64,000 nt of DNA from Ditylenchus dipsaci. Taxonomy: Eukaryota; Nematoda; Chromadorea; Rhabditida; Anguinidae. Under the pieces are notes generated by a model. It saw only the letters and a program-made list of their open reading frames with translations. It searched no databases and had not been told where the DNA came from. The DNA lies in the NCBI GenBank assembly GCA_004194705.1, contig SADC01001301.1:434001-498000 (forward strand), in the 5' to 3' direction. The position numbers were made by a program, and so were the translations under genes. The stretch's first letter is position 1, and each line of letters opens with the position of its first letter. This document shows, one piece after another, positions 55,462 to 64,000 of this stretch.

Positions 55462-58400
55462 TCAAAGTACTGAATTGGAAGTGCGACCTCCAGCTGAGCT
55501 TGCAGTCTTTGATGAAGCATGCACTTTATGTGGTTTAAATTTTTTAATTGGACCCTTGAACATTTTCTTGGCATCTTTTCTGATAGTGGGTTAAATACTA
55601 GGTAAATAACAGGCGGAAACCCTAAAACTTTTAACAATTACAAATTTTAAACAAATTTAGCCAAACCATGTATGTGGAACCAGCAAAACTGCGCAAAGGT
55701 TATAACAAGTTGGCTTGGCACAAAAAAATCATGTAGGTGAAGGTGAAAGTTGTGATAAAGTTGAAAAAGCTCATTACAAACACTTGTAGCAACATCTAAA
55801 AAAAATTGTACTATAAATATTATAAGTAAATTTTGTATATTTACCATTTTTTGCTGTTTGGAAATTTTTTTACTAGCAATTCCGTGAGACTTTGCAAAAT
55901 ATATTGAAAAAAAGACAATGTAGAGAGCAGGAACAGCTATGGCGAAACTTCCGTCCCACAGTACAAAAAAACTAGTTACATACTAAACATTCGAAATCAA
56001 GATGCCATTAAACTACATGTATAAAGAAGCGTTAAAATTAACTGTGATTACCGTATTCTCTCTAATAGGCCGACACCCTCTAATAAACCGACACCCCCTA
56101 CTTTGAGGGACCGTATCTCAGTCCGAAGAAAAAAAATTACATCGCTGTTTATTGCGTTTTCTTAGTTCCCACGAGCTCTATCGATTCCGCTTTTTCGATT
56201 TTGGATTTTCACCCGAAAATGTCGAGTTCGACCCAAAATTTTTACGATTTTGAAGGGTTGAAAAATAAACCGACATGTCGGCCTATTAGAGAGAATACGG
56301 TAATTATGGACCTCATCTTGTTACCTCGATTCCTGACCCAATTTTTTCTCACGCCTATCGTGTTAAGGAGGTTTTTTTAGGTGGAGTCTTACGGATTAAG
56401 TGTCGGAAAAAGTCCAACTTTCAGGAATCACTGCTAGCTGGTAAAGGCAGGTTGACAAAATCCACACTTTTGTGGTTTTCATTTCCTTTATAGAAATGCG
56501 TGAGAGTATATATACCTTGAGATATGTCATTTGAGGCCAAAAGAAAAGTTCTTTTATCCCGGAGAAAAACATTCTCTGAAACATTTGCGAAAAATAAAGA
56601 TTTTGTTTTTGTAAAAAAGTCGTTTTTCTGAGTGCAAAATTTGGCATATTCTGTCGTGTTTTTTCCAGTCGCTCACCCGTCCCAAAATTTTCAATTACTA
56701 TATTTGTTAGCCTTGTGATTTTTACGTCAGATTAACTTTGATGAGACGCAAAAAGGGGATGCAGGAAAACTGCTCTTTGATATTTGGGAGTCCAAAAAAA
56801 GACCATACTTAACGTGATTCCGGTGTCAAAATCTCAGGTCTGACTGACGAAAAAAAGTTTTACGTCATAATGTTATTTGAGAAAATATTGAGGTGTGATC
56901 TTCTTCTGGCCGGAACTCTCTGTTGCACCCCTTTTTTGCGGGTCATTATAGTGAATTTGACGTACGAATGGCAGGGCTTTCTGAGAGAGTAATTCAAATT
57001 TTGGAAGGGTGAGCGACTGGTAAGACACTATAAAATATGCCAAATTATACCCCTCGAAATATGACTTGTTTACAACGTTTTGCTACTCTTTCAGAGAATA
57101 TTTTTTTACAAAATGAAAGTGCTTTTCTTTCCGCATTCAACGATTTATCATGTTAATTGCATGCTCTCAATCATACTTGCACGTTCCGGAAATAGGGCGC
57201 CAGAAATATGGCGCTTTTCGAAATTTTGGCGCCGGGCATTTTAAAATTTTGGCGCCATCGCCGCAAGCGGCGCCAGCGCCGGGGTACCAGAGTGATTTTA
57301 GGGCACCACCGTCAGCGCTAGGCGATTTTAAAATTCAGCAACGGGCGCCAGCCATAATAAGGGCGCCGGCGCCGGTATTTTTCAGTTTTTAAACACTGGA
57401 ATGCATGATTGTCCTAAGAGCACATCCTCGTGTAGAATTTCACGCTGAACACGATAGTTGAAAAAAGGTTAAAAAAATCACTATTTGCGGGTCAGCTGAC
57501 CCTACGAACCAACCAAGTCAGGATTTTTGCGTATGCAACTTCAAGAGGGCAGATCTCGTCAAATTCAATTATTGATATCACTAATTTATAACTTAAACGA
57601 AAGCTTAGATCACGGGCTTGAAAAAAAGGTATCATGGAGGTGTTTATGACAATTTAATGTAAAAGTTTTAGTTCAAAGAAAAAATTGCATTTTTTTTTAT
57701 AAAACGGTGTTGATAATTATGAACGGAGCAAAAAGTGTGATAACGTCATTTTTTAGTTGTCAGTGCATATCATTTGACGGAGCAAGAAAAATTTCACCAG
57801 AAAAAGCTTTGAGCTAGGGTAAAAAGAGGCTTGAGGAGTGTTTGGCAAGACTCTCAAAAAATTTCAAAATCAATTTTGACGAAAAACTTATATTTTGCTT
57901 ATGAAACCACAATTTTCGACACCGGATTCCAGTTCAGCATGGTCGATTTACTAATGAAACTGCTCTTAAACATGAAAAGTTGCTGTCAAATTTCAAATTC
58001 CGCTCAAAACAAAAATCATTTATATTTCAAAAAACTTTGAGTTTGAACATTTTTTGTCTTGAGCGGAATTTGAAATTTGACAGCAAGTTTTTATGTTTAA
58101 AGGACCATAGCCGTCGCCGACAACGAGAATTTCAAATGTTTGAATTCGCGCGGGACAGTTCTCTTTCGTCTCGCACTGTACTCTTTTGACTTGCTTCGAA
58201 TGACTCAAAAGAGTACAATGAAAGACGAAAGAGAACTGTCCCGCGCGAATTCAAACATTTAAGATTCTCAGTGTCGGAGACGGCTATGGTCCTTTAAGGG
58301 CCTTTCTAAGCAAATCGACCATGCTGAACTCGAATCCAGTGTCAAAAATTGCGGTTTTCTCTGGCAAAATCTAAGTTTTACGTCAAAATTGATTTTGAAA

Positions 58401-61400
58401 TTTGAAATTGTTTTGTGAGTCTTGCTCAACACTCCTCAAGCCTCTTTTTACCCTAGCTCAAAGCTTTTTCTGGTGCAATTTTTCTTGCTCCATCGAATGA
58501 TATGCACTGACAACTGAAAATGACGTTATCACACTTTTTGTTCCGTTCGTAATTATCAACAAAGTTTTTTGAAAAGGATACAATTCTTTCTTCGAACTAA
58601 AACTTTTACATTAAATCGTCATAAACGCCTCCATGATACCTTATTTCAAAGCCCTTGATCTAAGCTTTCCTTTGAGTTATGAACCAGTGATATCAATAAC
58701 CCTCTTGAAGTTGCATACGCAAAAATCATGACTTGGTTGGTTCTTAGGGCAGCTGACCCGCAAATAGTGATTTTTTCTTAATTTTTTTCACTATCATGTT
58801 CAGCGTGAAATTCTGCATCAGGATGTGCTCTTAAGACAATCAGGCATTCGAGTGTTAATAAAAAAAATGTATTATTTCATCTGAATAATACTCAATTAAG
58901 AAGAAAATTCTGATAAAATTAAGAAATTTTTAATAAAACTTTTAACACATTTTTCAAAAATTAAAAAAAAACACTGTTGAAACAAGTATTGTGACAAAGT
59001 CGGCGCCTTTCCGAAAATATCGGGTGCCGGCGCCAGCTGAAAAAAAACCCGAGGAAGCCGGCGCCGGGCTTGTGAAAAATCGGCGCCTGTGCAAGTATGC
59101 TCTCAATAATTGCTGTAAAATAATCAAAAGCAAAAAGAGATTCAATTTTGCCAGTCTGTCCTTACCAGCAGACTGGCAACGAGCATTGATCTCGGAAAAA
59201 TGGACTTTTTAAGACACTTAATCCGTGAAACCCAACCCAAAACCACCTCTTTTATTAACAATAAGGGTTAGAAATCGAGGTAACAAAATTTCGGCCCTAC
59301 TTAGATATACACCACCCCCCCCCCCCCCCAATAAACTTTTTTTAGCCTATATTGATTTTAAAAGCCACCTAAAAGTACCCTTTTGGTCATTTTTAAAGAG
59401 ATTTAGGCCTGTTTATGGGGTGGACAGAGACTAAAAAGGGGCCAATTTAGTGTGAAAATAAATATGTTGAACATAGTTTTATAAATGAACTCTGGTATGC
59501 ATGCCCTCTCCAAAATTAAAAAAAATTGCTTCAAACAATTTTTTAAAGACTCACATTTTCTTCGGATCTTCTCGATAACCCACATATGGTTCATGAACCA
59601 ACTGGAATAGGTGCCACTATAGAGAATCGGAATCACATAAAAGTAAGCATAGATTCCTGAAGCAATTGAAGCTCCTAGCCATAAGAATATACGCTTGCCT
59701 TAAATTAATAAAGTACCGAAAATCTCATCCAAGAACTATCCAGTTTCTTAGATACAATCGAATCTCCATTTAGTGACCTCCATTCAAGGATGTTGCTGGT
59801 TCACTTTTTACGCTAGTTTTCGAAATTATTCTGCAATTATGATGAAACAGTCTGGTAGCACATATTGCTAAGATTCCGAATTTACAGATTGTTTTAAACC
59901 CTAGGGCGGTCACTTAAAAAACTGTCAACTTTTGTTTTTGGCCATATCTTTTTGATAAAGCGATACTATTCACTAGTCTCTTTTGTATTTCATAGCATGA
60001 TCTCTGAGAAATGTTTTTACATACAGTCGACTCTCCCAATAACGAACCCTTGAATAACGAACTCTCTCAATAACGAACACTTTTTTTGATTTGGTTGGAT
60101 TTTCGATAAAGTACTTTTAACGGACCTTCTCAATAACGAACTCTCTAAATAACGAACACCTAGAGCCGGTCCCCAGGGGTTCGTTATTGGGAGAGTCGAC
60201 TGTATTAAAAAAAATTCCCTTAATCAGGCTGCTGAACTATGGTCGATTTAAATTGTCACGTTATGAGCACTTTGTGCTCAAGTGACCGCCCTTAGGGTTA
60301 AGAATCGTAATATTTCACCCTGTTTCTTATAGATTTTGCTTTTAAGAAAAATAAAAAATGGTGGTAAAATCAGCTCGGCAACAAACTGAATGAGAGAACA
60401 CTAAATCGAGGTTAGACATTTAAATATTTTATTTGAAACCACCTGTTAGCTGAATAATTGTTGTACAAGCCAACCGTTGTGTAGCACTCTCCCTTTTTCT
60501 CACTTTTCACTCTCACTTTTTGAAAATTAGTTACCTTCAAACATTCGCTGTTCAAGCTCAGAAGACAGCATTGATACACATCTGTTCATGACCAAAATTG
60601 TCTGGCCAGAAGTCTCGGCACACCAAACACCTTTAACAAAATATATTTTTGACTATCTAAGTGGGTATTTTTTTATCAAACCCACAAATAGCATCCTACG
60701 AAATAGGTAAATGTAGGATGAGAGCAGAACACTGCACCCGTAATGGCGAAAAATCCATGCGCAAATCCAACCAGCCACAAAATGCCGCAGTCCACAACGC
60801 TGATGTATAACAGTATTTTGTAGCAAGGATATTGACTATGGCACCAAATGGAATAAATACATGGAATGTATAGAATCTGCAATTCAATCTGTTTTCTTTT
60901 TCAGAAATACATTTAAAACTTGTTGACTTTTGAAAACCTTTACTATTTTAGGGTACTTAGTAGCTAACTTAGGATTATTTATTACAAAATAGAGATCAAA
61001 ATCTTCTTCTTTTCTTTATAGCGTATGAAGTTATTAATATTTAAAAGTTGTGTCATTTTGTTCTTAATCTTTTTGTAAGGAAAATTAATTTTCGGGAATC
61101 CCTGTATTCTCTTCAGTATAAGGGTACCAACCAAACAATCATCCCCCCCCTGCATTAAAAATCTCGTTTTTGGCATTGTGTTTTTGACCGTCTTTTTTAA
61201 AGGCTACTCTTATGCAAGTTACCCTTCAATTTGTAGCTCATTTCACTGGCTGCAAATACGAAGGTAGCTTCTCTGAGAGCAGTCCATAAAAAGTCAGTTA
61301 AAAACACAGGGATTGATATTTTTCAATAATTTTCTGCTAAATATTTTTTAGTTTTTTAATATACCGTATTTCCTCTAATAAGCACGCATGCTCTAATAAG

Positions 61401-62012
61401 CGCACACTCACTACTTTGAGGGCTTATATCTCAGCTAAGAGAATTTTTCTGCAAAGCTGTTTAATTCATTTTCTTAACTCCCACGAGCTCTACCGATTCC
61501 ACTTTTCAGATTTCGGTTGAGCACCCGAAATTTTTCAGAATTTTTTGGGGTTTGAAAAATTAAAGTGCGCTTAGGCGCGCTTATCAATAATATTAGAAAA
61601 AATACGATGATATTGGCTGAAATTAAAAGATAATTATCTAGCTTGTAGCATACTTAAAAGCAAAAAATAAATAAAACATACTTTTATTTTTATTTTACCA
61701 TTTTTTCAATGCCTTCTAAAAAATTTTGTCCTGCTTATATATCTAAGCAAAAGACAATGCATTAGAAATTTCTATTCCTGCTCTCCCTATTGCGCAGCTA
61801 AAATTATAGTTATGTGCATAAATTTTGAAAATTTTTGAAAATTGAAAGTCTAAAACAGGTCAAAAGCCTACATAATAAATTATAGCCAAAGTTATGAAAA
61901 TAACGCCTTCTTTAATATGCAGTCGATTTTCTAATGGAATTTCATCGACTGTGATGTTAATACAACCATACAGTCTTTGATATGCTTCTGGACGGAATAA
62001 ATATATCTCCAT
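55462..62012 (-). CDS. Srt-class chemoreceptor C
   Basis: Exons: 61872-62012 (RPEAYQRLYGCINITVDEIP), 60682-60876 (ILYIPCIYSIWCHSQYPCYK), 60535-60630 (SGQTILVMNRCVSMLSSELE), 59555-59698 (RIFLWLGASIASGIYAYF), 55845-55982 (LWDGSFAIAVPALYIVFF), 55667-55795 (TFAQFCWFHIHG), 55462-55621 (FPPVIYLVFNP, tail ends TSNSVL). The exon plan matches genes A and B. Single-base losses are seen at the G-run 60681-60683 and the C-pair near 59583. Others are in the A-run at 59556-59559, the T-run near 55726-55732 and the C-run near 55590. Restoring them gives the normal NPTIRKDAKKM tail. The 3.6 kb intron 4 is full of elements. Confidence 0.85.
56051..56300. mobile_element. pogo-type MITE (TA target duplication)
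   Basis: TA|CCGTATTCTCTCTAATAGGC at the left, GCCTATTAGAGAGAATACGG|TA at the right. Subterminal CTAATAAACCGACACC units are repeated. Confidence 0.8.
56301..57164. other. Srt C intron segment, no gene seen
   Basis: Contains two inverted segments (AAAGTTCTTTTATCCCGGAG and AGTGCAAAATTTGGCATATT near 56545-56650, with related complement near 57000-57100), so it is probably another degenerate palindromic element. No coding signal. Confidence 0.35.
57165..57375. repeat. GGCGCC-rich repeat
   Basis: About ten GGCGCC words in 200 bp, starting TCATACTTGCACGTTCCGGA, which is the complement of the end seen at 19427-19456. Confidence 0.55.
57393..58854. mobile_element. TTAA-flanked 1.46-kb palindromic element
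   Basis: TTAA at 57389-57392 and 58855-58858. The ends ACACTGGAATGCATGATTGT and ACAATCAGGCATTCGAGTG are inverted; arms of about 600 bp pair throughout (for example AATTTCACGCTGAACACGAT with ATCATGTTCAGCGTGAAATT). A second palindrome (58101-58293) interrupts its centre. Confidence 0.75.
58101..58293. mobile_element. TTAA-flanked AGGACCATAG palindrome nested in the larger one
   Basis: TTAA at 58097-58100 and 58294-58297. Ends AGGACCATAGCCGTCGCC and GGCTATGGTCCT; arms include GAGAACTGTCCCGCGCGAAT. About 193 bp. Confidence 0.7.
59000..59100. repeat. GGCGCC-rich repeat
   Basis: GTCGGCGCCTTTCC, GGTGCCGGCGCCAGC, GCCGGCGCCGGGC and CGGCGCCTGTGCAAGTATGC lie within 100 bp of AT-rich intron. Ends in TGCAAGTATG like its relatives. 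Confidence 0.5.
59290..59505. mobile_element. GGCGCTAC-family fragment
   Basis: CGGCCCTACTTAGATATACACC plus a 16-base C-run, then TTTTTAAAGAGATTTAGGCC and CTCTGGTATGCATGCC. Right end missing. Confidence 0.6.
59898..60297. mobile_element. TTAA-flanked element interrupted by a Tc1-type MITE
   Basis: TTAA at 59894-59897 and 60298-60301. Ends ACCCTAGGGCGGTCACTT and AAGTGACCGCCCTTAGGG are inverted. The Tc1-type MITE 60024-60202 is inserted within. Confidence 0.65.
60024..60202. mobile_element. Tc1/mariner-type MITE, 179 bp
   Basis: TA|CAGTCGACTCTCCCAATAAC at the left and GTTATTGGGAGAGTCGACTG|TA at the right. CAATAACGAAC units are repeated near both ends. Confidence 0.85.
61364..61606. mobile_element. 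pogo-type MITE, degenerate right end
   Basis: TA|CCGTATTTCCTCTAATAAGC at the left; the right end TATTAGAAAAAATACGAT has lost one base of the terminus. Internal CACGAGCTCTACCGATTCCA is shared with 56051. Confidence 0.65.
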
Positions 62013-62853
62013 GTATATTCAATTGAAGTCTTATTATAATTCTAAACAAAACAAATTTTTGAAATAGACAAATAAGACGTGATCGCTCGCCAATCTCAAG
62101 TCTGATACTTAGCCCGATCACACCTCACCGCAAAAGTTTTACTAGTAAATGTAAAAGTACACGAGATAAGTACCTAATTATTAAAAACGGAAAAAACTCT
62201 AGGAGTGGAGCTGACCGGTCTTCACCCTTCCTCTGAATTAAAAAAAATTGTAAATTAAAAACAGAGTGAAAGTCAAAAGCGGTGTAGGTAAAATGACCCT
62301 TACTGGAGCTTTAGCCTCACTGAAATAAAATTATGGCTATGATCTAGCACTTGTATTTGATGCAGCTCTTCACGTTCTATCACATAATATTTTAATTTTC
62401 TGAGGAAGGTCTACAAAATTTTTTGTAGAAAATTATGAAACCAAGCCACAACCACCTGAATTTTCGTGCAAACACATCTGGTTTTTTGTAAGGTTTTGAG
62501 GCTCAAATTATTCTGCCTTAAATTTTGTTATTTTTGCTTGTAGTCTTGTGAGTCTTTGCACTAGTTACGTTGCATTTTTCATGCTGATCATTTTGCTATA
62601 TTGCACTCTCAATTTTCTCCAGAAAGTCGGCCAAGAATGTACCAATCCACGTATTCTTCAAATTCGCAACTGCTTGTCTTACCTCTTCTCCAGTAATTTA
62701 TGAGCGATTTTAATTTTGCAGCTCTTGAATATCTGTACAAGTATTGACCACGTTTTGAGCAGTTATACACAGCTATGACATGCTCTTGAGCAGCTTTAAG
62801 TTAAGATTTGGCAGGTCAGAAAAAGGTGTTTTTGATTTGGACACTGGTTGTCT
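62013..62853. other. Region upstream of Srt gene C, no gene seen
   Basis: AT-rich DNA holding the probable promoter of gene C. No coding sequence or repeat family recognised. Confidence 0.35.
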
Positions 62854-63570
62854 GCATAGTGACCGCGTTTATCGAAAATTGGACGGCGTCCCGTCCCCGT
62901 CCTAAACGTTTTTCACTATCAGTCCGATTTTTTTTGTAATCACCGGCCGTTTGACGTCCGTCCAACTTAAGCGTTCTAATGCCGGCCGTCTTTCGGTCGT
63001 CCATGAGCAGAAAAATAGTAAAAAATAGCTTTTAGTAATAGTTCGCTTGTATTGTTTTTAGTATCAAAAATTATTCTTGATTAAAAATCACAGCTACGTG
63101 AAAAATATGGGCAAGAGAAAAAAGTATAAAATCAAACCGTGCAAATTCAATTTTTACAAAAATAATCGGTCATTTTCGGCAATATTTGCCGAAAATGCGT
63201 TTCAAGAATTTAGGGCACCAAATTTTTTCTATCCGTACCAAGCGTTCAATCTGATTTTGATGATCTTATACTACTTTCAAAAAATCTAAACGAAAGCGCA
63301 TGAAAAAAATTATCGAGAAAGAAAAGAGGGCCTATCTGGCTAAACTCTTTGTTGTTTTTAGAAAAAAAATACTGTGTAAACCTCGTTTGTCCGAAATTGG
63401 TTCGATCTAGTGAAGGACGGTCTCGAACGGACCGGCCGTCGGCCGGCCCGTTCGAGGATACTGTTGCCGGCCGTCTGTCGTCTTAGACGTTTTTGGCCGG
63501 CCGTCCGACTGTCCTGTTTTTCAGCTCCGTTTGGACGGGACACCACCGGCCGGACGGGCGGTCACTATGG
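62854..63570. mobile_element. Element with CCGGCCGTCC-array termini
   Basis: Ends CATAGTGACCGC (62855) and GCGGTCACTATG (63558-63569) are inverted. The terminal 130-170 bp on each side hold many copies of GGCCGTC / GACGGCC words (CACCGGCCGTTTGACGTCCG, TTGGCCGGCCGTCCG). The middle has a plus-strand frame with basic start MGKRKKYKIKPCKFNFYKNN that I cannot assign. Non-autonomous DNA transposon likely. Confidence 0.6.
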
Positions 63571-63654
63571 TTGTATGTGGTATATTCACGCATAGAAAAC
63601 AGTTGCTAGATAGATGAGAAAATTGACTTAACAAATATGAAATAATTTCATGAA

Positions 63655-64000
63655 ATCATTTGGCAGGAGTACACTATTTGGGTTAGACCAAAAGTGCGTT
63701 TTTTCAAAGTCTAAGTATGTGTTAGGCCGTTTAAACGATAGAAACGGGCAAAAAAAGTGTGGGAAGGACATTTTTCGAAAAAAAAAATTCGACTGCCTTG
63801 GTCCCCTTGTGCTTTTTGGTCTATTTTTTGTATTTTAATCCGTTTTGGTTACTGGAGCTTTGCGAAAAGAGCTTCTTTGTGCATTTTTGATCAAGAGTAC
63901 ATCTCGGAATCACGCCTAAGGTAAGTGAGTGCACGCATCTCTAACTCTCAAGCCCCCTGCGCCCCATTCGGGGGCGCAGTGGGCTTGGGGGCTTGGAGTT
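63655..64000. repeat. Second GC-hairpin family, copy running off the window
   Basis: GGCAGGAGTACACTATTTGG at the left, the same family as 11380-11725. It ends at the hairpin CAAGCCCCCTGCGCCCC / GGGGGCGCAGTGGGCTTG at 63951-63990. Confidence 0.55.

Noticed and set aside
57150..57392. 80-codon plus frame with many Ala-Pro pairs
   Set aside because: Translation of GGCGCC words; no start context or homology.

Overview
This window is nuclear DNA from a nematode. It is AT-rich and packed with repeats. Splice acceptors are TTTTCAG/TTTTAG and many introns are only 45-60 nt. The host genes belong to families restricted to or expanded in nematodes: three Srt-class chemoreceptors, one receptor of the Sra/Sre superfamily, and one patched-related (PTR) sterol-sensing-domain protein. 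There is also a fragment of a PDE1-type cyclic-nucleotide phosphodiesterase, a duplicated small secreted glycine-rich peptide gene, and the 3' end of a cysteine-rich gene. No species is claimed.

Layout. 1-2228: 3' end of a plus-strand Cys-rich gene whose intron is full of repeats. 3.0-4.4 kb: PIF/Harbinger remnant. 5.4-6.3 kb: two PDE1 exons cut by a MITE. 7.09-11.38 kb and 46.79-51.08 kb: two nearly identical 4.29 kb inverted copies of a segment carrying the secreted-peptide gene. 12.06-18.38 kb: Srt gene A, with a 2.2 kb piggyBac-like element inserted in its last exon at TTAA. 19.8-21.1 kb: pogo-like remnant. 21.2-23.9 kb: palindromes and nested elements. 24.4-26.1 kb: Sre-like receptor. 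27.9-39.2 kb: PTR gene, its introns loaded with elements. 39.2-46.6 kb: gene-poor. 51.55-53.80 kb: Srt gene B. 55.46-62.01 kb: Srt gene C. 62.85-64 kb: further repeats. Every clearly recognised multi-exon receptor gene is on the minus strand.

Two patterns dominate. (1) Almost every host or transposase frame is broken by single-base losses, mostly in short homopolymers, and I found no single-base gain. Paralogous exons of 196, 96, 146 and 130 nt appear as 195, 95, 144 and 129. This points to residual assembly error more than to gene death, so most genes here are probably intact in the animal. (2) The non-coding DNA is a mosaic of terminal-inverted-repeat elements. These include many TTAA-flanked (piggyBac-type) hairpins, TA-flanked Tc1/mariner and pogo MITEs, a hAT MITE, and a family ending in GGCGCTACT plus a long C-run. 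Several unrelated elements have termini built from arrays of one short motif (GTTACGCGTAAC, GGTAATTACCC, TTGTCCTAG, CCGGCCGTCC, GGACATTTCACCCCC).

No rRNA, CRISPR array, operon or bacterial-type gene was seen. Exon boundaries were placed by eye from splice motifs and reading phase.
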